Positions 23,829 through 32,826 are shown, numbered from the stretch's first letter. The stretch: DNA of 50,299 nt from Streptomyces atriruber (GCF_001418325.1 NZ_LIPN01000095.1:1-50299), one strand, 5' to 3'. Program-made: numbers and translations. The notes: a model not told the origin generated them from the letters alone.

Positions 23829-25928
23829 ATGGAGCACGACCCGGCGGGGCAATGCCGCTGTGGACAGCCGGCCGGGGAGTCGGCCGGCTGTTTCCTCGCG
23901 CTGTACGGGGCCGTGCTGCGCACGGGCCGGTTCGACTGGGACCTCGACACGGGCCGGATGACGATGGACGCCACCGCCCACGAGGTCTTCGACGTACGCC
24001 CCGATCAGTACGACAACCGGCCCGAGACCCTCGCCTTCCGGGTGCCGACCGTCGAGGGGCACCGCCTGGACCAGATCGTCTCGCGCGCCCTGAAGGACGG
24101 CAGCGACACCTACGGCGCGTACTTCCGGATCCGCTGCCACACCGGCGCACTGCGCTGGACCCACACCCAGGGCTGCATCCAGCGGGACGCCACGGGCCGC
24201 CCGCGCCGCATCGTGGGCCTCGTCAGGGACGCCACCAGGGAGCTCGGCGACAGCCCGGCCGCGCTGCGCGAGCGGGCCGACGAGGAGGCCGAGCGGCGCC
24301 GCACCACGAGCCTCGTCCAGGGCACCACCGCGGCGCTCGCGCACGCCCGGACGGTGCGGGACGTCATCGACGTGCTGCGGGACACCCACGGCCTCGCGTA
24401 CCTGGGCGCCTCCAACCTGGTGATGGGGCTCGTCGAGGCGGGCCGGATCCGGCTCGTCGCCGAGGGCCCCACGGGCAGCTTCGTGCCCGGCACCCGCCTC
24501 ACGGGCGTCGACGAGGACTACCCCATGAGCGAGGTCGTGCGCACCCTCGCGCCGCGCTACATCGAGACGGCCGACGACTTCGCGGAGTCCTATCCGCTGC
24601 TCTGGCCGCACATCGACGAACTGGGCATCACCGCGGCCGCCTATCTGCCCCTGATCGCGCAGGCCCGCCCGATCGGCGTGCTCGGACTGCTCTACCAGGA
24701 CAAGACCGGCTTCACCGAGGACGAGCGCAACGTCCTGGCCGCGCTCGGCAGCAGCATCGCGCAGAGCCTGCAGCGCGCCATGTTCTACGAGCAGGAGAAG
24801 GACCTCGCGCAGGGGCTCCAGCAGGCGATGCTGCCCCGCACCATCCCCGGCGTGCCCGGCGCGGAGATCGCCGTGCGGTACCGCTCCGCGGCGCTCGGAC
24901 GGGACATCGGCGGCGACTGGTACGACGTGATCCCGCTGCCCGGCGGCCACGTCGGCGCCGTCATCGGGGACGTCCAGGGCCACGACACGCACGCCGCCGC
25001 CGTCATGGGGCAGCTCCGCATCGTCCTGCGCGCCTACGCCGCGGAGGGTCACACGCCCGCCACCGTCATGGCCCGCGCCTCCGGCTTCCTGCACGAACTG
25101 GACACCGAACGCTTCGCGACCTGCCTCTACGCCGACGCCGACCTGTCGACCGGCGTGGTGCAGTTCGTCCGCGCGGGCCACCTCGACCCGCTCCTCCAGC
25201 GCGCCGACGGCTCCTTCGGCCGGGTGCCGGTGGACGGCGGCCTGCCCCTCGGCCTCTCGGCGGAGTTCGGGCAGCTCGACTACCCCGTCACCACCATCGA
25301 ACTCGACCCGGGCCAGACCCTGTTGCTCTGCACCGACGGCCTCGTCGAGGAGCCGGGCACCGATCTGGACGACGGCATGCGGGCCCTCGCGGAGCTCGCC
25401 GCCGTCGGACCCCGCGACCTGCAGCGGCTGGCCGACCGGCTCTGCGGCATCGTCGACGGCCGCGGCGGGGACGACGACGTCGCGCTCCTGCTGATGCGCC
25501 GCCGCACGCACGACACGCCCCAGGCGGGCGGCCGCCTCCGCCAGCACGTCGCACCGAGCGACCCGGAGGCGCTCGCCGAGGCCCGGCACCTGATCAGGGC
25601 CGCGGTGCGCGCCTGGGGCGCGGGCGAACGCGCCGACGAGATCGAGCTGGTGGCCGACGAAATGATCACCAACGCCCTGATGCACACCGACGGATCCGCG
25701 ATCGTGACCCTGCGGGTCCTGACCGGCACCGAGCGGCGGCTGCGCGTCGACGTCGAGGACTCGTCGAGCGCCCTGCCCCGCCGCCGCGACGCGGGCGACT
25801 CCGGGGTGTCGGGCCGCGGCCTGCTCCTCGTGGACCGGCTCGCGGACGTGTGGGGCGTGGACGCGCGCGGCGGCGGCAAGAGCGTGTGGTGCGAGTTCGT
25901 CGTGCCCGCCGGGGAACCGCGGGAGTGA
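23829..25928 (+). CDS. PAS-GAF-PP2C (SpoIIE-type) phosphatase with C-terminal kinase-like ATPase domain
   Basis: Predicted 699-aa soluble signalling protein. A PAS domain spans about residues 30-145 (FDWDLDTGRMTMD, then GRPRRIVGLVRDAT), a GAF domain about 160-320 and a SpoIIE-like PP2C domain about 330-555, with metal sites in GGDWYD, GDVQGHD and LCTDGLVEEPG. A HATPase_c domain (about 570-695) carries VADEMITNALMHTDGSA and GRGLLLVDRLADVWGV, like anti-sigma/serine kinases. It probably tunes an anti-anti-sigma switch. Cysteines at the N-terminus (C-x-C and one further) are of unknown use. No ribosome binding site precedes the ATG, but a -10-like hexamer lies 6 nt upstream. The Fpg gene starts 10 bp later. 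Confidence 0.94.
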   Translation: MEHDPAGQCRCGQPAGESAGCFLALYGAVLRTGRFDWDLDTGRMTMDATAHEVFDVRPDQYDNRPETLAFRVPTVEGHRLDQIVSRALKDGSDTYGAYFRIRCHTGALRWTHTQGCIQRDATGRPRRIVGLVRDATRELGDSPAALRERADEEAERRRTTSLVQGTTAALAHARTVRDVIDVLRDTHGLAYLGASNLVMGLVEAGRIRLVAEGPTGSFVPGTRLTGVDEDYPMSEVVRTLAPRYIETADDFAESYPLLWPHIDELGITAAAYLPLIAQARPIGVLGLLYQDKTGFTEDERNVLAALGSSIAQSLQRAMFYEQEKDLAQGLQQAMLPRTIPGVPGAEIAVRYRSAALGRDIGGDWYDVIPLPGGHVGAVIGDVQGHDTHAAAVMGQLRIVLRAYAAEGHTPATVMARASGFLHELDTERFATCLYADADLSTGVVQFVRAGHLDPLLQRADGSFGRVPVDGGLPLGLSAEFGQLDYPVTTIELDPGQTLLLCTDGLVEEPGTDLDDGMRALAELAAVGPRDLQRLADRLCGIVDGRGGDDDVALLLMRRRTHDTPQAGGRLRQHVAPSDPEALAEARHLIRAAVRAWGAGERADEIELVADEMITNALMHTDGSAIVTLRVLTGTERRLRVDVEDSSSALPRRRDAGDSGVSGRGLLLVDRLADVWGVDARGGGKSVWCEFVVPAGEPRE

Positions 25929-25938
25929 GCGAGAAGAG

Positions 25939-26799
25939 ATGCCCGAACTGCCGGAAGTAGAAGCCCTGCGCGCATTCCTGACGGATCATCTGGTCGGCCG
26001 GGAGATCGTGCGCGTGCTGCCCACCGCCGTCAGCGTCCTCAAGACGTACGACCCGCCGCCCACCGCCCTCGAAGGCCGCACGGTCACCGCCGTGGAGCGG
26101 CACGGCAAGTTCCTCGACATCGACGCCGGCGGGCTGCACCTGGTCACCCATCTCGCCCGCGCGGGCTGGCTGCGGTGGCACGACAGGCTCCCCGACGGTC
26201 TGCCGCGCCCCGGCAAGGGCCCGCTGGCGCTGCGCGTCGCCCTGGAGACGGGGGAGGGCTTCGACCTCACGGAGGCGGGCACGCAGAAACGCCTCGCGGT
26301 GTACGTGACCGAGGCGCCGGGGGAGCTGCCCGGCATCGCGCGGCTCGGCCCCGACCCACTGGCCGACGGCTTCGACGAGGCGCGGTTCGCGGGCCTCCTG
26401 GAGGGCGAACGGCGGCAGATCAAGGGGGCGTTGCGCGATCAGAGCCTGATCGCGGGCATCGGAAACGCGTACAGCGACGAGATCCTGCACGCGGCCCGCA
26501 TGTCCCCGTTCCGGCTCACGTCGAGCCTTACCGAGGAGGAAGTCCATGGGTTGCATGTGGCGCTGCTGGCTACGCTGACCGAGGCGGTGGAGCGCTCGCG
26601 CGGCGTCGCGGCGGGCCGTCTCAAGGCGGAGAAGAAGAGCGGTCTGCGCGTGCACGGACGCACCGGCGAGCCGTGCCCGGTGTGCGGCGACACGATCAGG
26701 GAGGTGTCCTTCGCCGACTCCTCGTTGCAGTACTGCCCGACCTGTCAGACGGGCGGGAAGCCGCTGGCGGACCGGAGGATGTCGCGGCTGCTGAAGTGA
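25939..26799 (+). CDS. Formamidopyrimidine-DNA glycosylase/endonuclease VIII family protein
   Basis: Predicted 286-aa base-excision DNA glycosylase. It begins MPELPEVEAL, so after Met removal Pro is the catalytic amine and Glu the general acid. K57 in RHGKFLD matches the conserved lysine, and NAYSDEILHAA is the helix-two-turn-helix region. The C-terminal zinc finger has CPVCG and CPTCQTGG. The arginine usually found in the finger loop of Fpg (a GQR-like turn) is replaced by FADSSLQ, so lesion preference may differ. It follows the phosphatase by 10 bp and may be co-transcribed. A run of three similar 15-17-bp repeats begins at its last codons. Confidence 0.93.
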   Translation: MPELPEVEALRAFLTDHLVGREIVRVLPTAVSVLKTYDPPPTALEGRTVTAVERHGKFLDIDAGGLHLVTHLARAGWLRWHDRLPDGLPRPGKGPLALRVALETGEGFDLTEAGTQKRLAVYVTEAPGELPGIARLGPDPLADGFDEARFAGLLEGERRQIKGALRDQSLIAGIGNAYSDEILHAARMSPFRLTSSLTEEEVHGLHVALLATLTEAVERSRGVAAGRLKAEKKSGLRVHGRTGEPCPVCGDTIREVSFADSSLQYCPTCQTGGKPLADRRMSRLLK

Positions 26800-26833
26800 G
26801 GGGCCGCTGAAAGCGACGGGCCGTTGAAGCGAC
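26786..26833 (+). repeat. Three degenerate tandem repeats at the end of the Fpg-type gene
   Basis: GGCTGCTGAAGTGAG, GGGCCGCTGAAAGCGAC and GGGCCGTTGAAGCGAC follow one another, the first including the stop codon. They share a G-rich start and TGAA(A)G(C/T)GA. Probably local slippage duplication. Confidence 0.5.
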
Positions 26834-26877
26834 GCGCTGCGGATGTCGGGACGCCCCGGCTTCCGTAGCTGGGCGGT

Positions 26878-27522
26878 TCACGGGTTCCGCAGCGTCAGCA
26901 GACGCTTCCCCCGCGCCGTGCGCACCTCGTACCGGTCGGTCTGCGCGGTGCGCAGGGCCGCGGCGCCCAGTGTCCATACGGTCGGCCCGGGAACCCGCCA
27001 CGACATGACGGTCTGCTCGGAACCGTCGGCGCCGACGGCGACCAGCTCGCAGACCCGCTCCCCGGCCGCCGCGTCGCGCACCGTGAGCCCGACCTCCGTG
27101 CCCCAGGCGCGGTCCCGGGCGGTGAGCGTGGCCGAGAGCCCGCTGTGGGCGTCCCGCGCGCTGATCCGCACGGGCCCGGAGCCGCCTGCCGTCGTGACGG
27201 CCACGGCGGGCGCGCCGACGACCAGGACGACACCGACGGCGACCGCGCACAGCCGTCTTCCGCGTCGCACGCCGTGCAGCCGCCCCGTCTCGCTCAGGAG
27301 GCGGTCCAGAAGGCCGGGGGAGGGGGCGGCGAACGGCTCCACGGAGATCGGAGTCGCACGTCCGTACCGTTGCAACTGCCGGGTGGCCGCGCGGAGCTCG
27401 TCCATCGCCACGGTGCAGGCGGGACAGCCCAGGAGGTGATCCTCGAAGCGGTGGGCGTCCGCCTCGTCCAGGACGCCGAGCGCGTACGCGCCCGCGTCAC
27501 GATGCCGCTCCAGGGGCCTCAT
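26878..27522 (-). CDS. Zinc-finger anti-sigma factor-like membrane protein
   Basis: Predicted 214-aa single-pass protein. The N-terminal zinc-binding anti-sigma motif is visible: an early His in ERHRDAGAYALGVLD, then FEDHLLGCPAC, giving H-x3-C-x2-C. One transmembrane helix (CAVAVGVVLVVGAPAVAV) lies near residue 95-112. The extracellular domain (about 115-214) ends with YEVRTARGKRLLTLRNP. ATG 27522 is chosen because the zinc motif begins right after it; an upstream in-frame start at 27594 would add 24 Arg-rich residues. The usual partner, an ECF sigma factor gene just upstream, is absent: the upstream gene is a hypothetical protein on the same strand. Converges with the Fpg-type gene. Confidence 0.85.
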   Translation of the reverse strand: MRPLERHRDAGAYALGVLDEADAHRFEDHLLGCPACTVAMDELRAATRQLQRYGRATPISVEPFAAPSPGLLDRLLSETGRLHGVRRGRRLCAVAVGVVLVVGAPAVAVTTAGGSGPVRISARDAHSGLSATLTARDRAWGTEVGLTVRDAAAGERVCELVAVGADGSEQTVMSWRVPGPTVWTLGAAALRTAQTDRYEVRTARGKRLLTLRNP

Positions 27523-27611
27523 GGTGTTCCTTGTCGTTCCGTGTCGGTGCCGGGTGCCGTTCCTCCTCCGGTACGCAGCGGAACGCGGAATCACTCAAGG
27601 GCGGGACGGCC

Positions 27612-28121
27612 TCAGAACAGATGGATGGCCAGGTGTCCCAGCGGCAGCCCGAGCCGCCACGCGGGGGTCCACACCTTGGGGCCGTCCTCCTCGCCCTGCA
27701 CGGCGCGGCCGGGCACGGAGTCCAGATCGGGCGCCAGGAGCTCGGTCTCCTGCAGCCAGCGCCACGCCTGGTCGGCGAGGGCCAGGTCGGGCCCTGCGGT
27801 CCCGGCGACGGCGTCGGCCATGAGCAGCGCCATCCGCTCGCGGACCCAGTCCTGCCACGGCTGGCCGTAGGCGGTCAGGCTCAGCCAGGTCTCCAGCTGG
27901 GAGACCACGCGGATGCCGGACAGTTCGCCCCGGGTGTCCGACAGGAAGATCGTCAGGGCGAGTGCGTCGCGGCCCGCCCGGTACTCGAAGGAGGTGGGCG
28001 GCATCAGATCGCCGGTGCGCAGCAGCTCGTCCGCGATGTACTCGGCGTACAGCCACGCCATGGGGACGACCAGTTCGCCGCCCTGGGGGCCGTCCGTGTT
28101 CCCTCTGCTCTCGTGCCGCAT
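27612..28121 (-). CDS. Conserved hypothetical protein
   Basis: Predicted 169-aa soluble protein that I do not recognise. It is rich in Trp and Leu and contains GELVVPMAWLYAEYIADELL, DALALTIFLSDTRGELSGIRV and WLSLTAYGQPWQDWVRERM. No signal peptide, membrane segment or catalytic motif is visible. ATG 28121 is chosen because GGAGGAAGG lies upstream; GTG 28154 in the same frame is an alternative giving 180 aa. It lies 89 bp upstream of the anti-sigma-like gene on the same strand, so the two may share an operon and function. It is divergent from the CapA-like gene. Confidence 0.7.
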   Translation of the reverse strand: MRHESRGNTDGPQGGELVVPMAWLYAEYIADELLRTGDLMPPTSFEYRAGRDALALTIFLSDTRGELSGIRVVSQLETWLSLTAYGQPWQDWVRERMALLMADAVAGTAGPDLALADQAWRWLQETELLAPDLDSVPGRAVQGEEDGPKVWTPAWRLGLPLGHLAIHLF

Positions 28122-28410
28122 CCTCTCCGCCTTCCTCCGGTCCGTGCGCGTCACCGGCCTCTGGCCCCCCTGTCCGGCGCACGGTGAGGAACAGCCGATT
28201 ACCCGCGAGGGGTGCTGAGCAAGGCGCTTTACGGAGCCTTGACCCGGCCTCCGGTTTCACCGCAGGTGGGCCGCCGTGTGTTGTTCGCGTCACAGGTGAA
28301 ATCGTTTGACTCCGTTTCAGGGACTGTGACGGCAATGGTCCTTGATTAGCCGTTAGCTCCGTATCTGACTTCGTCTGGCCGAATATCGCCCCATCCATGG
28401 AGCCCGACCG

Positions 28411-29739
28411 ATGAAGCAGCGCGCACGGATCACGCGGCACACACCTGCCACTTTCACCCCGCACACACCGAAATCCTCGGCAACGCCGGGAACCCCGCAC
28501 ACCGCACCGAAGTGGCGGAGCGCCCTGCGCCCTGCGCCCGGGAAGGCCGTCGCCGCGGCCGTCCTGATCGCGGGCATCGCGGCCACCGCCGCCTGCTCGG
28601 CCCAGCCGGACACGACCGGGAAGGAGCCCGCCCCGAACGGGAAGTCCGGGCGCGCCGAATCGGGTGCGGCCCCGGCGCACTCCCCGGCCGGCGGATCGGC
28701 GGCCGGAAAGCGCGGCTTCACGCTCGCCGCCTCCGGGGACGTCCTGCCGCACTCCTCGATCATCCGCAGGGCCAACGCGGACGCGGGCGGCGACGGCTAC
28801 GACTTCGCGCCGATGCTCGCGGGCGCCAAGCCGGTCATCCGCAAGGCCGACCTGGCGATCTGCCACATGGAGACGGTCTACGGAGCAGACGGGGACTACA
28901 GCGGCTACCCGAGCTTCAAGTCGCCGCCCCAGGTGGCCCGCGCCCTCAGGACCACCGGGTACGACGCGTGCTCCACCGCCTCCAACCACACCCTCGACGA
29001 CGGCTCGGCAGGCGTGCGCCGCACCCTGGACGCGCTCGACAAGGCGGGGATCAAGCACGCGGGCTCGGCGCGCTCGGCCGCCGAGGACAAGACCCCGGTG
29101 TGGCTGCGGGCGGGCGACGCCAAGGTCGCGCAGCTCGCGTACACGTACGGCACGAACGGCTATCCCCTGCCGAAGGGCAAGCCCTGGTCGGTCGACCTCA
29201 TCGACCGCAAAAAGATCGTCGCGGACGCCAGGGAGGCCCGGAAGGCGGGCGCCGACGTGGTGGTCGTCAGCCTGCACTGGGGCAGCGAGTGGCAGGACGC
29301 GCCCGATCGCCGGCAGTTGCAGCTCGGCAAGCAGCTCACGGCGTCCCGCACGGGCGGGCGGCCCGACATCGACCTCATCCTCGGCACCCACGCCCACGTG
29401 CCGCAGGCCTACGAGAAGGTCAACGGCACCTGGGTCATCTACGGCATGGGCGACCAGATCGCCGGCGACATGATCAACCACGAGGGGGCGCACGACCCGC
29501 GGGGCAATCAGGGCACCATCGGCCGCTTCACGTTCGCCCCGCCCGCGCGGCCGGGCGCCCGCTGGGAGGTGGAGAAGGCCGAGTTCCTGCCGATGTGGTT
29601 CGACACGGACCCCGGCCGCGTCGTCAACCTCAACACCGCCCTCGACCGCGGCGCCGACGTGAGCGCCGTGCGCGACCGGATCCGCCGCGTCGTCCTCAGC
29701 CGCGGCGCGGGCAAGGACGGCCTGGTCATGGGGAAGTAG
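28411..29739 (+). CDS. CapA/PgsA-family secreted lipoprotein (metallophosphatase-like fold)
   Basis: Predicted 442-aa exported protein. About 45 polar residues precede the hydrophobic signal AVAAAVLIAGIAATAAC, ending in a lipobox-like cysteine. The CapA domain begins near residue 105 with FTLAASGDVLPHSSI, then ICHMETVYG, STASNHTLDDG, VVVSLHWGSEW, LILGTHAHVPQ and WVIYGMGDQIAG, all typical of poly-gamma-glutamate CapA proteins with a calcineurin-like metal site. No capBC synthase genes are nearby, so a capsule role is not supported; a cell-wall hydrolase or phosphatase role is as likely. Its 3' end overlaps the convergent glycosidase-like gene by 14 bp. Confidence 0.9.
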   Translation: MKQRARITRHTPATFTPHTPKSSATPGTPHTAPKWRSALRPAPGKAVAAAVLIAGIAATAACSAQPDTTGKEPAPNGKSGRAESGAAPAHSPAGGSAAGKRGFTLAASGDVLPHSSIIRRANADAGGDGYDFAPMLAGAKPVIRKADLAICHMETVYGADGDYSGYPSFKSPPQVARALRTTGYDACSTASNHTLDDGSAGVRRTLDALDKAGIKHAGSARSAAEDKTPVWLRAGDAKVAQLAYTYGTNGYPLPKGKPWSVDLIDRKKIVADAREARKAGADVVVVSLHWGSEWQDAPDRRQLQLGKQLTASRTGGRPDIDLILGTHAHVPQAYEKVNGTWVIYGMGDQIAGDMINHEGAHDPRGNQGTIGRFTFAPPARPGARWEVEKAEFLPMWFDTDPGRVVNLNTALDRGADVSAVRDRIRRVVLSRGAGKDGLVMGK

Positions 29740-32731
29740 CCGCTGCGGGCCCGTCCGCGGGCGGGGCGATCCGCAGCAGCCAGCCGCGTCCCGGGGCCAC
29801 CGGGACCGGCTCGCCCGCGGCGAACGACCGCTCCGGCTGGAAGCCCTCGACCGCGGGCGCGTACGCCGCCACCGGGCCCGACCCCGTGGTCAGGACGACC
29901 TCGGCGGGTTCCGGCGCCCAGGACGCCACCGCGGTCGCCGTGCCGCCCGGACCGCGCCACGTCGTCGCGAGGACGTCGTCCCGGCCGGTCCGCACCGGCG
30001 GCTCGCCCGCCCACCAGCCGGTCATCTCCGCCTCGGGCAGCCGGAGCCCGTCGAAGGCCCGCCAGAGCGGCCGTACGTCGGTCATCGGGGCCCGTGCCGT
30101 CATGCCGAAGACCAGACCGCGCCACGGATTGCCGCCGCCTTCCAGCATCTCGCCCATCAGGCCGAAGGGGATGCCGGACATCTCGACCAGCCAGTAGGCG
30201 GGGTCGGCCCCGTCCGCGCCGTCCCGGCCGTCGTAGTCGAAGAGCTCGCCGAGCCAGAGCCGGTCGACGTACGGCAGCAGCTCCGCGTACAGGTTGGCGC
30301 TCGACGCGAAGCCGTCCGGCTCGCGGAACTGGTTGCAGGAGTGAAGGTCGACCAGTGGCGCGGACGCGCCGGACCGGGCGAGCGCCTTGCGGACCCGCTT
30401 CATGGTGGTCCTGTCGTACGCGACGTCGTCCAGATAGAGCCCGTCCACGCCGACGACCCGGCGCAGCCGCTCGATGCCGCACACATAGGAGTTGTGCCAC
30501 CGCGAGTCGCCGGACGTGACGACCGCGACGTCACCGACGTCGGGCGCCACCCAGCCCGGGACGTAGCTGCCGCCCAGGTGCTCCTGCAGCCACGCGTGTC
30601 CGCCGCCGGGCCCGGACGCGAAGATCTCGTCGCCGAGCGACGCGAGCACCGGCAACTCCGGTGTGTGGCGGGTGAGTTCGCGGACCGTGTCGTAGACCTT
30701 CACGCGGACCCCCAGCCGGTGTGCCTCGTCCGTGTAGGCGCGCAGCGTCCCGGCGGCGAGCAGCGGGTCGTTGATGTACGGGTTGGGCGGCGTCGCGTGG
30801 TGCAGATTGACGACGTTCGCGCCGTACGCCGCGACCTCGCCGGGTGTGGCGTAGGCGTGGAAGTACCGCTCGGTGAGCTGTCGCGCCGGGTCGAGCGGCT
30901 TGAACGGGGTGAGCAGCAGCCGGAACGTGAAGCGGCGGCTCTCGCCCGCGCGCAGCCGCAGCGGGCCGCTGAACGCGGTGAGCGCGCGCACCCCTTCGGC
31001 GGTGCGCAGCCGCACCCCGCCGTCCCCGTCGCCCGCCCAGGAGTGGGGCGTGACCAGGGGCTTCTCCCGGTAGTAGTTTGTGTTGAGCGGTCGCTCATAG
31101 TGCTCGTCGCGCAGCGAGAGCTGGAGGCCCGCCGCCGGGTCGCCGAGCCAGCAGGCGTCCTGGTTCCGGGTGGGGGTGTCCCACGTCCAGTCGTACGTCG
31201 CCGGACAGGCGCGGCCCGTCAGGCCGAGGCCCATGACGTACCGGGCGACGTCCTCGCGCATCGGCACGTCGAGGGTCACGTCGAGTTCGGTGTCGGCGGT
31301 GGCCTCGACGGTGGCGCGCAGGACGAGGAAGCCGTCGGACTCCAATTCCCCTTCCGTGTGCAGGAGTACGTCCCGTCCCGTCGCCGTCGTGGACCAGCGC
31401 GCGCGTGCCGGTCCCGGCTGGTCGAGGGTGAGCGGCCCGTGCTCCAGGGCGCGGCCGACAGCGAACGCGACGGGCGCGGCGAGCAGCTCGCGCTCGGGTC
31501 CGTCGGCCCGGGTCACGGACGGCGTGAAGGCGGAGGAGATGCGGTGGGGCAGGCCGTCGGTGCCGAGCTCCACGGCCCGCCCGAGGATCGAGAGGCGCCG
31601 TCCGTCGACCTTCACCGGTGTGAACGGCGGGACCACTTCGTCGTCCTGCGCCAGCGTCGAGTCCAGCCAGCGGAGCCGGGTGAGCCGTGCGGGGTCCCCC
31701 GTGCCGTGCCCGGCGACGACGGCCTCGTTGACGGTGAGCCGCAGCGGCAGGGTGCGTTCCGGGGCGCCCTGGGCACTGACGGCGATCTCGCCCTCGTAGA
31801 CGCCGGGACTCGCCCCCTCGGGCACGTCGATGCCGCACCACAGCGCGGTCACCCCGCCCTCGGCGACCTCGACGTTCCGCTCGAAGACGGCGCCGCGCGC
31901 GTCGATGCCGCCCGTGCTGAGGCACCGTACGGCGAACGGCAGTCCCCGCACCTCGGCGCGCACGCCCGTGAGGCCGGTGAGCGCGTACACGCCGATCTGC
32001 ACCGCGTAGAACTCCCCGCGGTCCGCCGCACCAGTGAAGGGCGCCCCCGGCGTCGCCCGCGCCCAGCGGGCGGGCAGGCTGCCGTACCGGCCCAGCGGAT
32101 GGGCGCGATCCTCGGCGAAGAGCACGAAGGGCTCGCCGGAGTGCGCCCGGCGCAGCGCCGCGCACTCGGCCGCGGTCGCGGCGAAACCCATCGGGGCGAA
32201 CGAGTCGACCGCGCTCGCCGACTCGTAGCGGAACGCCTCGGCGCGGGGGAGCCGGGACCAGCCGTCGCCCTCACCGACGGGTCCGGCCCCGTCGGTGCCC
32301 GCCCCCTCGACGCCGCCGCCGTCCAGTCCGCAGCGGTGCGCCCAGCCGGGGTCGGCGGTCCGGGTCGGCGGCCGGTAGGCGGCCTGGGGGTAGTACGGCT
32401 TGCCCGTGTGCGCGTACGGCAGATAGTGCACGGCGTACGCCCCCGGGCCCTCCACCGGCTCGAAGGCGATGCGGCCGCGCTCCCCGGACACCTCCACGGC
32501 CACCGTGTTGTGCACCCGCAGCCCGGACGGGGCGAGGACGATCACGTCCACGTCTCCCGTGCCGGAACGTACGCTCACGCCCTGGCGTCGCCACGGGAGT
32601 TCGGCCGCCACGGCGGGGGCCGCGTCGGTGACCTCCACCAGCAGGCGATGATTTCCGTAGACGTCCTGATCCCAGATGCCGACGCCGCACTCCAGCTCGG
32701 GATGGCCGGCCTGCGGTTCTGTCTGACCCAT
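29726..32731 (-). CDS. Large glycoside hydrolase-like protein (DUF6067/GH123-related)
   Basis: Predicted 1001-aa protein without a signal peptide. The N-terminal 550 residues look beta-rich. The C-terminal part resembles a TIM barrel, with VVNLHHATPPNPYINDPLL, GVDGLYLDDVAYDR near residue 760, PLVDLHSCNQF, LWLGELFDYDG and WLVEMSGIPFGLMG; the acidic clusters fit a glycosidase active site. The last 80 residues are a small beta domain. ATG 32731 has GGGAG 6-10 nt upstream; a TTG 12 bases earlier is less likely. Divergent from the ROK regulator by 95 bp, and near a sugar importer, so it probably acts on the imported oligosaccharide. Family assignment is from memory of the pattern, not a search. 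Confidence 0.8.
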   Translation of the reverse strand: MGQTEPQAGHPELECGVGIWDQDVYGNHRLLVEVTDAAPAVAAELPWRRQGVSVRSGTGDVDVIVLAPSGLRVHNTVAVEVSGERGRIAFEPVEGPGAYAVHYLPYAHTGKPYYPQAAYRPPTRTADPGWAHRCGLDGGGVEGAGTDGAGPVGEGDGWSRLPRAEAFRYESASAVDSFAPMGFAATAAECAALRRAHSGEPFVLFAEDRAHPLGRYGSLPARWARATPGAPFTGAADRGEFYAVQIGVYALTGLTGVRAEVRGLPFAVRCLSTGGIDARGAVFERNVEVAEGGVTALWCGIDVPEGASPGVYEGEIAVSAQGAPERTLPLRLTVNEAVVAGHGTGDPARLTRLRWLDSTLAQDDEVVPPFTPVKVDGRRLSILGRAVELGTDGLPHRISSAFTPSVTRADGPERELLAAPVAFAVGRALEHGPLTLDQPGPARARWSTTATGRDVLLHTEGELESDGFLVLRATVEATADTELDVTLDVPMREDVARYVMGLGLTGRACPATYDWTWDTPTRNQDACWLGDPAAGLQLSLRDEHYERPLNTNYYREKPLVTPHSWAGDGDGGVRLRTAEGVRALTAFSGPLRLRAGESRRFTFRLLLTPFKPLDPARQLTERYFHAYATPGEVAAYGANVVNLHHATPPNPYINDPLLAAGTLRAYTDEAHRLGVRVKVYDTVRELTRHTPELPVLASLGDEIFASGPGGGHAWLQEHLGGSYVPGWVAPDVGDVAVVTSGDSRWHNSYVCGIERLRRVVGVDGLYLDDVAYDRTTMKRVRKALARSGASAPLVDLHSCNQFREPDGFASSANLYAELLPYVDRLWLGELFDYDGRDGADGADPAYWLVEMSGIPFGLMGEMLEGGGNPWRGLVFGMTARAPMTDVRPLWRAFDGLRLPEAEMTGWWAGEPPVRTGRDDVLATTWRGPGGTATAVASWAPEPAEVVLTTGSGPVAAYAPAVEGFQPERSFAAGEPVPVAPGRGWLLRIAPPADGPAAATSP

Positions 32732-32755
32732 CCGTGCTCCCAAGGGCGCTGTTTG

Positions 32756-32772
32756 TTAGGTAAGTTTCTCAA
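32756..32772. promoter_or_regulatory. Candidate ROK-type operator between the glycosidase-like and ROK genes
   Basis: TTAGGTAAGTTTCTCAA is an imperfect 17-bp palindrome (11 of 17 positions symmetric) in an AT-rich patch of a GC-rich region, of the TTAG...AAGTTT...AA style seen for ROK regulators. It sits 25 bp before the glycosidase-like start and 55 bp before the ROK start. Confidence 0.45.
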
Positions 32773-32826
32773 TCGCTCCGGGTCACCCTGGGAGCAACCG
32801 ATCTTGCTGTCAAGGGGAAGGGACCC

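Noticed and set aside
28411..29739. Poly-gamma-glutamate capsule locus
   Set aside because: Only the CapA-like protein is present; no CapB/CapC-type synthase genes flank it.
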